A stretch of DNA of 64,000 bases. Origin: CAWUFC02 sp963921335 (lineage in GTDB: Bacteria > Pseudomonadota > Gammaproteobacteria > Pseudomonadales > Halieaceae). Position numbers and translations under genes: made by a program. Position 1 is the stretch's first letter. Every line of letters starts with the position of its first letter. Positions 15,228 to 23,364 of this stretch are shown here, one piece after another. The notes below the pieces were generated by a model that ran no database searches, was not told the DNA's origin, and was given only the letters and a program-made list of their open reading frames with translations. The stretch covers positions 124,001-188,000 of the forward strand of contig CAWUFC020000002.1 of the NCBI GenBank assembly GCA_963921335.3, written 5' to 3'.

Positions 15228-16241
15228 ATGGATCCCATCACACAAGGCGTTATCGGCGCTACAGCAGCGATTGCCATCGCTCCCAAGGAACACAGTCGCA
15301 AAGCGGCGGTGCTGGGTGCGCTGGGCGGTATGGCACCTGATCTCGATGTATTAATTCGCTCCAGCGTCGATCCCCTCTTGTTTCTGGAGTTTCATCGCCA
15401 GTTTACCCATGCACTGGTTTTTATCCCGATCGGGGGCGCCATTGTCGGCATGGTACTGTTTGCTTTGTTGCAGCGGCGCTGGGCTCTGCCTCTATCGCGA
15501 TTCATTCTCTATTGCACCGCCGGTTATGCCACCCATGCGCTACTGGATTCCTGCACGACTTACGGCACCATGTTGTATTGGCCCTTCAGCGATGTCCGCA
15601 TTGCCTGGAATACGATCTCTGTGATCGACCCGCTGTATACCCTGCCCTTATTAGCCCTAATTATTACGGCGGCACTGAAGCATCGCCCCCGTTTGGCACA
15701 TATTGCCGCGGTGTGGGCCCTGGCCTATCCCACCCTGGGCCTTGTGCAGCGGGACCGCGCTGTCGAAGCGGGCTGGGAGCTCGCTGAATCGCGCGGCCAC
15801 CAGCCCATCAAGCTGGAAGCCAAGCCCAGCATGGGTAATATCCTGCTGTGGAAGATTGTCTACGAGATCGAGGATGACTACTTTGTCGACGCGGTGCGGG
15901 CAGGCTCCGAGCTAACCCTCTACCCCGGCAGCTCAATCGCCAAGCTGGAGCTGGCCAGGGATTTCCCCTGGTTGGAACCCGATACCCAGCAGGCCTTGGA
16001 TGTGGAGCGCTTTCGCTGGTTCAGTAACGGGTATCTGGCTGCGGACCCGAAGCACCCCAATCGCGTCATTGATATTCGGTATTCCATGTTGCCCAACGAA
16101 GCGACAGGCTTGTGGTCTATTGGTTTGTCGCCACTGGCAAAGCCGGATCAGCACGTCAGCTATTTAACTCAGCGCAACCCCGATCGGTTAACCACGGACA
16201 CTTTCTGGGCAATGCTCAGGGGACATTACAGGACACAGTAA
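15228..16241 (+). CDS. YdjM-like membrane-bound metal-dependent hydrolase (DUF457)
   Basis: A 337-residue integral membrane protein starting MDPITQGVIGATAA, the standard opening of the YdjM/DUF457 family. His and Asp residues typical of its metal site are seen in GGMAPDLDVL, EFHRQFTHAL and YATHALLDSCTTYGT. Five or so membrane segments fill residues 1-175, followed by a soluble domain of about 160 residues. The family is annotated as metal-dependent hydrolases; the substrate is unknown. The start is ATG 15228, although in-frame TTG 15189 and ATG 15195 exist, because it gives the family N-terminus. It is divergent from the nucleotide-sugar dehydrogenase gene. The acyl-CoA dehydrogenase ATG follows its stop by 2 bases. 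Confidence 0.8.
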   Translation: MDPITQGVIGATAAIAIAPKEHSRKAAVLGALGGMAPDLDVLIRSSVDPLLFLEFHRQFTHALVFIPIGGAIVGMVLFALLQRRWALPLSRFILYCTAGYATHALLDSCTTYGTMLYWPFSDVRIAWNTISVIDPLYTLPLLALIITAALKHRPRLAHIAAVWALAYPTLGLVQRDRAVEAGWELAESRGHQPIKLEAKPSMGNILLWKIVYEIEDDYFVDAVRAGSELTLYPGSSIAKLELARDFPWLEPDTQQALDVERFRWFSNGYLAADPKHPNRVIDIRYSMLPNEATGLWSIGLSPLAKPDQHVSYLTQRNPDRLTTDTFWAMLRGHYRTQ

Positions 16242-16243
16242 TT

Positions 16244-17401
16244 ATGGATTTTGAACTTCCAGAAGAATTCCGCATGTTGTCGGACCTGGTGAATCGTTTC
16301 GTGGAAGACAGGCTATACCCGCTTGAAGCTGCCGTGCTCGAGCGTGAAGCAAACGGTGAGGGTTACAAGATCACCGACGAAGAAAAAGCAGTGCTTGACG
16401 AGCACTCTGCGGAGCTGGGACTGTGGGGGCTGGATGCGCCCGGCGATGTGGGTGGTATGGATATGCCCTATGTGGCGCTGGTCGCAGTCAACGAGGCGAT
16501 CGGTAAAAGTGTGGTGCCCTACGTCTTGCCACCTGATTCGCCAAACCTGCGCATGCTTATGGCGACGGTTAATGATGAGCAGCGCGAAACTTACCTAGCA
16601 CCTTACGTGGCCGGAAAAACCGTATCGGCTATTGCCATCTCAGAACCCGGTGCGGGTTCCGATCCGGCAGCCATGAAAACGACCGCAGTACGCGATGGCG
16701 ATGAGTGGGTGATTAATGGTCGCAAAATCTGGATCAGTAAGGCAGATTATGCTGACTTCTACTGCCTGGTCGCGGTCACCGACAAGGAGAAAGGAAGCCG
16801 CGGCGGTATGTCGGCGTTCCTGGTGGACAACCATATACCCGGTCTTAACGTCGCCCGTAAGATTCCCATGCTCGGCGGCAACGCCACCTTTGAGCTGGAA
16901 CTCGAAGACTGTCGGATTCCTGCAGGTGCACTTCTGGGAGAAGAAGGACAGGGTTTTGCGCCGATGCAGTTGCGCCTCTCCACCCGACGCATGGAGATGG
17001 CCACCTGGTGTATCGGTATTGCCCAGCGTTCACTGGATATGATGATTGAGTACGCGGGCCAGCGCAGCACCTTTGGCGCCCTGTTGAAAGATCGCCAGAC
17101 GGTGCAGAACTGGGTTGCTGAGGCCGAAATGAATATCCACAGCGCCAGGTTGATGGTTTATCACTGTGCCTGGAAACTGGATCAGGGGCAGTCAGTGCGA
17201 CGCGAGATTTCCATGCTCAAGGCACACGCCACTGAAATGGCCTGGGTGATCGTTGATCGAGCCATGCAGCTCTACGGCGGCATGGGTATGACCAAGGAAT
17301 TGCCGCTACAGCAGTTAGCTAACGAAGTACGCCTGATGCGTATCTACGATGGACCCACCGAAATCCACAAGTGGGTCGTCGCTCGCGATCTGCTTAGCTA
17401 A
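16244..17401 (+). CDS. Acyl-CoA dehydrogenase
   Basis: A 385-residue flavoprotein of the acyl-CoA dehydrogenase family, which introduces the alpha,beta double bond of an acyl-CoA and passes electrons to ETF. Seen are AISEPGAGSDPAAMKT (FAD/substrate contact), WVINGRKIWISKA, RSTFGALLKDRQTVQNW, the middle and C-terminal domains, and the closing YGGMGMTKELPLQQL then IYDGPTEIHKWVVARDLL. The catalytic base is expected in the YDGPTE segment, but here the Glu precedes IH in an isovaleryl/branched-type arrangement, so chain specificity cannot be told. The start is ATG 16244, because residues before MDFELPEEF do not resemble the family. The gene is 2 bases after the YdjM-like gene and converges with the sulfatase gene. 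Confidence 0.9.
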   Translation: MDFELPEEFRMLSDLVNRFVEDRLYPLEAAVLEREANGEGYKITDEEKAVLDEHSAELGLWGLDAPGDVGGMDMPYVALVAVNEAIGKSVVPYVLPPDSPNLRMLMATVNDEQRETYLAPYVAGKTVSAIAISEPGAGSDPAAMKTTAVRDGDEWVINGRKIWISKADYADFYCLVAVTDKEKGSRGGMSAFLVDNHIPGLNVARKIPMLGGNATFELELEDCRIPAGALLGEEGQGFAPMQLRLSTRRMEMATWCIGIAQRSLDMMIEYAGQRSTFGALLKDRQTVQNWVAEAEMNIHSARLMVYHCAWKLDQGQSVRREISMLKAHATEMAWVIVDRAMQLYGGMGMTKELPLQQLANEVRLMRIYDGPTEIHKWVVARDLLS

Positions 17402-17404
17402 AGA

Positions 17405-17422
17405 GGTGGCCTAGCGGCCACC
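17405..17422. terminator. Perfect hairpin at the convergent acyl-CoA dehydrogenase/sulfatase border
   Basis: GGTGGCC at 17405-17411 and GGCCACC at 17416-17422 form a 7-bp perfect stem with a TAGC tetraloop that includes the sulfatase stop codon. There is no T-tract, so it may stabilise 3' ends rather than terminate by itself. Confidence 0.45.
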
Positions 17423-18952
17423 CTGGGCCTGGGCCCGCTGCATCATCTCCACCTGCATTTGCATCTGCTGCAGTATCTTGTCGACTGTGAAGCTGGCCGT
17501 GGGCTGGCGTGGCGGAAACTCGCGGTAGGTCATCAGCCACTGTCCGACTACCTGCTGCATCGGCACAAACAGCCACAGGTTGTCCGCCATCCATCGCGTA
17601 TACAGACTGGAATCCATCGAGGTTTCGAAGGGGTCCGTTCTCAGGTTCATCGCTATTGGGAAGTTGTGGCGGTGGGTCTGCCCCGCCCATCCCTCTGGCA
17701 TGGTTGAGAAGTGAATTTTCCAGTCCTTCCAGCGGAGTGCATTGAGACTGGCATTGTCATCAAAAAAGAACACCGTCTCGCGGCCGTGGGGTCGCTTGCC
17801 TGACAGGCGCGTGGTCTGGTCGTAGCCGTCTAGGTGAACTTTATATACTTTGTCGCCAGCGCGGTGTCCCTTCTTGAGTTTGTCCGCGATGTTGGGTTCG
17901 CCGGCTGCGGTCAGGAACGTGGGCAACCAGTCCATGTGATGGGTCACGTCATTGATCACGCTATCGGGTTCAACCACTCCTGGCCAGCGAACCAGGGCGG
18001 GTACCCTGAAGCCACCCTCCCAGGTGCTGCCTTTTTCACCGCGAAAAGGTTCGCTGCCGCCGTCAGGATAGGTATTGGTCTGGGAGCCATTGTCGGTGGT
18101 GTAAACGACGATAGTGTTGTCTGCTATGCCCAGCTCATCCAGTTTGCCGAGTAACTGGCCTACGTGGTGGTCGTGTTCGTTCATACCATCGGCATACAGC
18201 CCATAACCCGAACTGCCCTGCCACTTGGGTGCCAGGCGCGTCCACACGTGCATACGCGTGGCGTTGAACCAGACAAAGAACGGCTTGCCATTTTTATGGG
18301 CTTTGTCCATGAACTTAAGTGCTGCATCGGTGAATTCCTGATCCGCAGTTTCCATGCGCTTGCGAGTCAGCGGGCCGGTATCCTCAATGCGTCCGTCGGC
18401 GTAAGAGCGTATAACGCCACGCGGTGCAAAGCGCTTATGGAAAGCGGGGTCCTTGGGATAGAAGTAGGTCTCGGGTTCTTCCTCTGCATTGAGGTGATAC
18501 AGGTTGCCGAAGAACTCATCGAAACCATGGTTACTGGGCAAGAACTCGTCCTTGTCGCCCAGGTGGTTCTTGCCAAATTGTCCGCTTACGTAACCGTGGG
18601 GCTTGAGTAGCTCGGCAATGGTTGGGTCCTTGTCCGACAGACCGATGTCGGCACCGGGCATGCCCACCTTCAACAGCCCGGTGCGGAACGGGTGCTGGCC
18701 GGTGACAAAGGATGAGCGACCGGCGGTACAGCTTTGTTCCGCATAGTAATCGGTGTACAGCGCCCCTTCGGCAGCGATACGGTCGATATTGGGCGTACGA
18801 TTACCCAGCATGCCGCGGTGATAGGCAGAGATATTCCACATGCCAATGTCATCACCCCAGATCACCAGGAAGTTGGGCTTGTCGGTTTTTGTGTGTCCCA
18901 CTGAGCTGAATAAGATCAGGCACAGCGAGAGCAGAGATAGTACTGGTCGCAT
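17411..18952 (-). CDS. Secreted type I (formylglycine) sulfatase
   Basis: A 513-residue arylsulfatase-family enzyme with a signal peptide of about 21 residues (a hydrophobic LSLLSLCLILF core). The metal-binding start WGDDIG is at 32-37, and the formylglycine site C75-T-A-G-R79 fits the CxAxR consensus modified by FGE. TTDNGSQTNTYP and KGSTWEGGFRVPALVRWPG follow as in family members. It hydrolyses a sulfate ester in the periplasm or outside; the substrate (aryl sulfate or sulfated glycan) is not predictable. AGGGGA at 18956-18961 read on the minus strand gives a good ribosome-binding site. No sulfatase-maturing enzyme or other polysaccharide-utilisation gene is adjacent, so the gene stands alone. 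Confidence 0.92.
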   Translation of the reverse strand: MRPVLSLLSLCLILFSSVGHTKTDKPNFLVIWGDDIGMWNISAYHRGMLGNRTPNIDRIAAEGALYTDYYAEQSCTAGRSSFVTGQHPFRTGLLKVGMPGADIGLSDKDPTIAELLKPHGYVSGQFGKNHLGDKDEFLPSNHGFDEFFGNLYHLNAEEEPETYFYPKDPAFHKRFAPRGVIRSYADGRIEDTGPLTRKRMETADQEFTDAALKFMDKAHKNGKPFFVWFNATRMHVWTRLAPKWQGSSGYGLYADGMNEHDHHVGQLLGKLDELGIADNTIVVYTTDNGSQTNTYPDGGSEPFRGEKGSTWEGGFRVPALVRWPGVVEPDSVINDVTHHMDWLPTFLTAAGEPNIADKLKKGHRAGDKVYKVHLDGYDQTTRLSGKRPHGRETVFFFDDNASLNALRWKDWKIHFSTMPEGWAGQTHRHNFPIAMNLRTDPFETSMDSSLYTRWMADNLWLFVPMQQVVGQWLMTYREFPPRQPTASFTVDKILQQMQMQVEMMQRAQAQGGR

Positions 18953-19034
18953 GAATCCCCTCGCGGATAGGTGTTGGTTTTTTTAGTAACTCTAGTCGAT
19001 TGCGGGGCTAAATCCGAATGACGATTTGTTAATT

Positions 19035-19049
19035 CTTATTCGGAATAAG
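19035..19049. promoter_or_regulatory. CTTATTC-N-GAATAAG dyad in the gap between sulfatase and membrane-protein genes
   Basis: A perfect 7-bp inverted repeat with one central base lies in the 289-bp divergent gap 18953-19241. It could be an operator for either gene. The gap is A/T-rich and otherwise shows only the ribosome-binding site of each gene. Confidence 0.3.
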
Positions 19050-19241
19050 CAGATAAACCCTTAAATCATAATGTTATTTTCATTCCGATGCCCCTGGACG
19101 CACACTAAGCTTGAGCTATCTTTATTTATAGCGGCGCCGGGCTTTGGACGAACCGGTGCTTCAGTCGTCTACCTCAGACATAAAAATGAGACTTTGTGAG
19201 TGACTCAGAGCACTTGGTAAATTCGAAATAAGGGGTATTTC

Positions 19242-19799
19242 ATGAAGCGACATTACTATATCAGCACCGACCTGGATGATCTGGAGCACGTTGAAGAGGA
19301 ACTGGAGGCAGCCGGCGTGGCGACTCCTCAAATTCACGTACTCAGTTATGACGACGCCGGTGTTGCCTTGCACGAACACCTGCACCCGGTTGAAGCAGTG
19401 CTGAAAAAAGACGTGGTACGCGGGACGGAGGTCGGCGCTGTGATTGGCGTGATTGCCGCCTCACTGGTGCTTTTCATTTCCTATTACTCGGGCGTTACCG
19501 AGACCGTTGGCTGGGTGCCATTCCTGTTTCTGGCCGTGGTGGTCCTGGGTTTCTGCACCTGGGAAGGGGGCCTGTTTGGTATTCAGGAACCTCATCAAGA
19601 GTTCGTCCGTTTCAAAGATGATCTGGAGGCCGGCAAGCACATTTTCTTTGTCGATGTGAATGACGACCAGGAAGCGGTGTTAAGCCGTGTTGTCACCGCC
19701 CATCCTCGCCTGGAAGCTGCGGGCGAAGGTGATGCCACACCTGAACTGGTGGTACAGGCTCAGAAGAAGTTCTCGGATGCAATGCAAACGCTTCCCTAG
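19242..19799 (+). CDS. Two-helix membrane protein of unknown function
   Basis: A 185-residue protein: a soluble N-terminal part of 65 residues, two adjoining membrane helices at about 66-84 (VGAVIGVIAASLVLFISYY) and 90-110, then a soluble C-terminal part of 75 residues. The glycine-rich first helix and the flanking beta-like segments (HYYISTDLDDLEHVEEEL and KHIFFVDVN) resemble membrane proteins annotated as stress- or Mg/NAD-related, but no catalytic motif is visible and no function is claimed. AAGGGG at 19228-19233 is the ribosome-binding site. A strong terminator follows, so the gene is probably monocistronic. Confidence 0.75.
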   Translation: MKRHYYISTDLDDLEHVEEELEAAGVATPQIHVLSYDDAGVALHEHLHPVEAVLKKDVVRGTEVGAVIGVIAASLVLFISYYSGVTETVGWVPFLFLAVVVLGFCTWEGGLFGIQEPHQEFVRFKDDLEAGKHIFFVDVNDDQEAVLSRVVTAHPRLEAAGEGDATPELVVQAQKKFSDAMQTLP

Positions 19800-19819
19800 G
19801 CCTAGATTCGTAACCCAAT

Positions 19820-19845
19820 AAAAAGGGGCATTAGCCCCCTTTTTC
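19820..19845. terminator. Bidirectional intrinsic terminator
   Basis: AAAAAGGGGC / GCCCCCTTTTT around an ATTA loop gives a GC stem with A-run and T-run on both sides. It terminates the membrane-protein gene on plus and the cytochrome oxidase operon on minus. Confidence 0.85.
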
Positions 19846-19865
19846 GTGTGCTGTTGATTTTATTT

Positions 19866-20246
19866 CTAATGATCTTCCAGTATATGTGCCGGGGGATTAG
19901 GTTCTCGCCCTACTTCCTGACCCATCCATACATCGCGCATATCGTGGGTGAACCAGCCCTCAATAGACATAATGCCAATCAATACCAGTAGCGCTAGCGG
20001 AGGCAGGCAGATGGCCGTCACTAGGGCCATACGCTCCCACATCATGTGCATAAAGATCGCCATGATAAAGCCAGCTTTAAGGACCATAAAAATGAGTATC
20101 AGGGTCCAGCGCAGATAACCCTGGAACTGGTAGTAGTCGACCATGTAGGAGAGCATCGACAGCACAAACAGCAAAATCCAGATTTTGAGGTAAACGCCGA
20201 GGGGGTGCTGCTGCCCACCGGCTGCATCCTGAGTTGCTTCAGACAT
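19866..20246 (-). CDS. Cytochrome c oxidase subunit IV family protein
   Basis: A 126-residue membrane protein, the last gene of the oxidase operon. Three hydrophobic segments are seen: LKIWILLFVLSMLSYMV, WTLILIFMVLKAGFIMAIFMHMM and LVTAICLPPLALLVLIGIM. The segment KAGFIMAIFMHMMWE is the hallmark of the prokaryotic COX4/CyoD-like small subunit. It assists assembly and stability of the oxidase rather than catalysis. The start is ATG 20246, supported by GGGGGAGAG at 20251-20259 on the minus strand; an ATG-free extension upstream overlaps the preceding gene. The subunit III gene ends 13 bases upstream. Confidence 0.85.
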   Translation of the reverse strand: MSEATQDAAGGQQHPLGVYLKIWILLFVLSMLSYMVDYYQFQGYLRWTLILIFMVLKAGFIMAIFMHMMWERMALVTAICLPPLALLVLIGIMSIEGWFTHDMRDVWMGQEVGREPNPPAHILEDH

Positions 20247-20259
20247 AGGTCTCTCCCCC

Positions 20260-20925
20260 TTACCAGAGATAGAAGAATGCAAAAATGAAGACCCAGACCA
20301 GGTCTACGAAGTGCCAGTACAGGCCTGTGATCTCGACAATCTCATAGCCCCGATCATCGTAATCGCCACGTTTAACCTTGAAGGCGACCACCATCAGGTA
20401 AATCACACCGATCGAGACGTGTAATCCGTGGAAACCGGTAATCATGAAAAAGCTGGCACCGAATTGGGCAGCCCCCATCGGGTTACCCCATGGCCTCACG
20501 CCCTCTTCGATCAGCTTGCTCCACTCAAACACCTGCATGCCGACAAAGGTCGCTCCCAGTAGCGCCGTGGCAGCCATCAGCCAGAAGGTTTTCTGCTTGT
20601 CGCGGCGGTAGCCGTAGTTCACCGCCAGCGCCATGGTGCCTGAGCTGGTGATCAGCACAAACGTCATAATGGCAATCAGGATGAGTGGAATGGACTGACC
20701 GAACATCGTCAGTGCAAACACGTCACTGGGAATTGGCCAGGGATCTGTTGCCGATAGTCGCACCGTCATATATCCGGTGAGGAAACTGGTGAAAATAAAG
20801 GTATCGCTGAGCAGGAAGATCCACATCATCCCCTTGCCCCAGGGTATGTCCCTGAATACTTCGCGATCGTTGGCCCAGTCCTTATTGAGCCCCTCTACGC
20901 CTCCTACCACATCAGAATGAGCCAT
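20260..20925 (-). CDS. Cytochrome c oxidase subunit III (second copy)
   Basis: A 221-residue heme-copper oxidase subunit III with five predicted membrane helices: DTFIFTSFLTGYMTV, QSIPLILIAIMTFVLITSS, KTFWLMAATALLGATFVGMQ, SFFMITGFHGLHVSIGVIYL and LYWHFVDLVWVFIFAFFYLW. GFHGLHV and YWHFVDLVW are the classical subunit III signatures and contribute to the lipid-lined O2 entry and proton-pump integrity. It retains more of the signature residues than the copy directly upstream, so it is the better candidate for the standard CtaE subunit. Confidence 0.93.
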   Translation of the reverse strand: MAHSDVVGGVEGLNKDWANDREVFRDIPWGKGMMWIFLLSDTFIFTSFLTGYMTVRLSATDPWPIPSDVFALTMFGQSIPLILIAIMTFVLITSSGTMALAVNYGYRRDKQKTFWLMAATALLGATFVGMQVFEWSKLIEEGVRPWGNPMGAAQFGASFFMITGFHGLHVSIGVIYLMVVAFKVKRGDYDDRGYEIVEITGLYWHFVDLVWVFIFAFFYLW

Positions 20926-20952
20926 ACGGCATCTCCTTTTGTTGGCTTCGCT

Positions 20953-21573
20953 CTAACTCTGTAACAACAAGTAAAACAGTGCACCCCAGATCAGCAGCAG
21001 GAAATGCCAATACAAAGCACAGTTATCAATACTTAATCCGGCCCGTCGCTCGTTACCCCCAGGCTGCAGGCTGGGCAGCGCCCAGGCCCAGGCGCCGACG
21101 CCGCCCAGAATATGCAGCCCATGCACCGCGGTGAGCAGGTAAAAGAAACTGCTGGCGGGGTTGCTGGATACCAGGTAACCCGCCTGGCTCAGTTGCTGCC
21201 AGGCCAGTAACTGCCCGACTAGGAAGGCTATCGAGCACAGACCACCTGCATAAAAGGTGAGCCGGGCGCGACCCATGTCATCGCTCCGAAACGCTCGCCG
21301 GCTCAGCTCAAGGGCAATACTGCCGGCAACCAGGAAGCCGGTGTTCAGCCACAGCAGCATGGGTTCCTGCAAAGGTACCCAGTCCTCATAAGACATCCGC
21401 AGGCGATAGCCGACGATAAACAGTAAAAATAGTGATGTCGCTACGGCGAAGAATACTCGCAGTCCCACTTTCGAATCGTCCAGTTGGAAGGCGTTGGTAT
21501 CCACTGGCGCACCAAAATCATCCTCGCCGCTCAGCCAGGGTTTGGAGGTGAGGGTCTTTATCAGGCTGGTCAT
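20953..21573 (-). CDS. Cytochrome c oxidase subunit III-like protein (first copy)
   Basis: A 206-residue subunit III-family protein with five hydrophobic segments. A 30-residue hydrophilic N-terminus precedes the first. SSFFYLLTAVHGLHILGGVGAW and NCALYWHFLLLIWGALFYLL carry the GLH and YWHF signatures but are diverged from the downstream copy. Tandem distinct subunit III genes occur in some marine gammaproteobacterial oxidase operons; whether both enter one complex or serve alternate forms is not known from sequence. Its ATG overlaps the ctaD stop as ATGA, so translation is coupled to subunit I. Confidence 0.85.
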   Translation of the reverse strand: MTSLIKTLTSKPWLSGEDDFGAPVDTNAFQLDDSKVGLRVFFAVATSLFLLFIVGYRLRMSYEDWVPLQEPMLLWLNTGFLVAGSIALELSRRAFRSDDMGRARLTFYAGGLCSIAFLVGQLLAWQQLSQAGYLVSSNPASSFFYLLTAVHGLHILGGVGAWAWALPSLQPGGNERRAGLSIDNCALYWHFLLLIWGALFYLLLQS

Positions 21574-23345
21574 GCAGGTGCCCCCTGCGGCTGCCCTTCT
21601 CCGCCGCTGTCACTCAGCGACTGCTCCGTCGCGGAGCGCGGCTGGTTTTGTGGAATAAAGTCGACCTCTTCACCGGGTACGCTGTAATCGTAGGCCCAGC
21701 GGTATACCACCGGCAGTTCATCGCGCCAGTTGCCATGGCAAGGAGGCGTATCCGGTGTCTGCCATTCCAGCGTGGTTGCACCCCAGGGGTTGGGCCCTGC
21801 TTCCTTGCCCGCCTTCAGGCTCCAGACCATATTGATCAGGAACAGTACTTGCAGCACACCGACCGCGATGGCTGCCACGGTGATGAACTCGTTGAGGCTG
21901 TGTGCGGACTCGGAAATAAACTCGTAGCCCTCGTAGGCGTAATAGCGTCGCGGCATTCCCTCAAAACCGAGATAGTGCATGGGGAAGTAAATCAGGTAGG
22001 TGCCCAGGAACGTGGTCCAGAAATGCCACTTTCCGAGAGTTTCGTTATACATGCGCCCGGTCATTTTTGGGTACCAGTGGTAGATCGCTGCGAACACCAC
22101 CATCACCGGCGCAATGGCCATCACCATATGGAAGTGCGCAATCACGAAGTACGTATCCGATAGCGGTATATCGACCGCCACGTTGCCCAGGAACAGACCG
22201 GTAAGTCCCCCGATCAGGAAAGTGCTGACGAAACCGATGGCGAACAGCATGGGCGTGTTGAGCACGATGTTGCCGTTCCACAGGGTGATGGTCCAGTTAT
22301 AGACCTTGATCGCTGTTGGAATCGCGATAATCAGTGTGGTGGTGGCAAAAAAGTAACCCAAGTACAGGTTCATGCCACTGATGTACATGTGGTGCGCCCA
22401 GACAATAAAACTGATTGCGCCAATGGCTACTATCGCCCACACCATCATCCGATAGCCGAATATGTTTTTGCGGGCATGCGTGGACAGTATGTCTGATACC
22501 AGGCCGAAGGCCGGCAGCGCGACGATATACACCTCGGGATGACCGAAGAACCAGAACAGGTGCTGGAATAACACGGGACTGCCGCCGCCAGTATCCAGGG
22601 CCTGCCCCATGTGCACGATATAAGGCATGAAGAAGCTGGTATCCAGCAGCCGGTCAAACATCAGCATCACCGCACTGACAAACAGGGCCGGGAAGGCCAG
22701 CAGGCCGAGAACCGTAGCGGTAAAGATCGCCCAGATGGTCAGCGGCATACGCATCAGGGTCATTCCCCGACAGCGCGCCTGGAGCACAGTGGTGATGTAG
22801 TTCAGGCCGCCCATGGTAAAGGCGATAATAAACACCGCCAGTGAAGCCAGCATCAGGATAATGCCCCAGTCCACACCCGGCGTGCCCTGCAGAATGGATT
22901 GCGGTGGATACAGGGTCCAGCCCGCGCCTGTAGGACCGCCAGGTACAAAGTAGCTGGCACACAGTATCAGCACTGAGGCCAGGTAGAACCAGTAGCTGAG
23001 CATGTTCATGAAGGGGAACACCATATCCCTGGCGCCACACATCAGCGGAATCAAATAGTTACCAAAGCCCCCGAGAAAGAAGGCGGTCAGCAGGTAAATC
23101 ACCATGATCATGCCGTGCATGGTCACGTACTGGTAATAGGCGGTGGGATCAACAAACTCAAGGCTGCCCGGATAACCGATCTGCATGCGCATCAGCCAGC
23201 TGAGCACCAAAGCCAGTATGCCGACCGCAATCGCGGTACAACCGTACTGAATAGCGATCACCTTATGGTCCTGGCTCCAAACGTACTTCCAGATAAACGC
23301 GTCGGGTCCTTCGTGGTGTCCGTGGTCCTGATCTGCATATGCCAT
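21570..23345 (-). CDS. ctaD: Cytochrome c oxidase subunit I
   Basis: A 591-residue catalytic subunit with about 12 helices, reducing O2 to water at the heme a3/CuB centre. The heme a ligand is His77 in TMHGMIMVIY. CuB-site segments are FFGHPEVYIVALP (His-Tyr crosslink), WAHHMYISG (paired His) and the heme a3 ligand in VIAHFHMVM. The last motif reads HFHMVM where most A-family enzymes read HFHYVL. The length exceeds the usual 520-550 residues because of a Q/G-rich C-terminal tail after residue 560. It lies in the operon between ctaC (19-base gap) and the first coxIII (4-base overlap). Confidence 0.96.
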   Translation of the reverse strand: MAYADQDHGHHEGPDAFIWKYVWSQDHKVIAIQYGCTAIAVGILALVLSWLMRMQIGYPGSLEFVDPTAYYQYVTMHGMIMVIYLLTAFFLGGFGNYLIPLMCGARDMVFPFMNMLSYWFYLASVLILCASYFVPGGPTGAGWTLYPPQSILQGTPGVDWGIILMLASLAVFIIAFTMGGLNYITTVLQARCRGMTLMRMPLTIWAIFTATVLGLLAFPALFVSAVMLMFDRLLDTSFFMPYIVHMGQALDTGGGSPVLFQHLFWFFGHPEVYIVALPAFGLVSDILSTHARKNIFGYRMMVWAIVAIGAISFIVWAHHMYISGMNLYLGYFFATTTLIIAIPTAIKVYNWTITLWNGNIVLNTPMLFAIGFVSTFLIGGLTGLFLGNVAVDIPLSDTYFVIAHFHMVMAIAPVMVVFAAIYHWYPKMTGRMYNETLGKWHFWTTFLGTYLIYFPMHYLGFEGMPRRYYAYEGYEFISESAHSLNEFITVAAIAVGVLQVLFLINMVWSLKAGKEAGPNPWGATTLEWQTPDTPPCHGNWRDELPVVYRWAYDYSVPGEEVDFIPQNQPRSATEQSLSDSGGEGQPQGAPA

Positions 23346-23364
23346 GACGTGTTAACCTCTGCTG

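Noticed and set aside
15174..15293. 40 extra N-terminal residues of the UDP-sugar dehydrogenase
   Set aside because: They would precede the Rossmann motif by 50 residues and overlap the divergent gene; GTG 15173 gives the family N-terminus.
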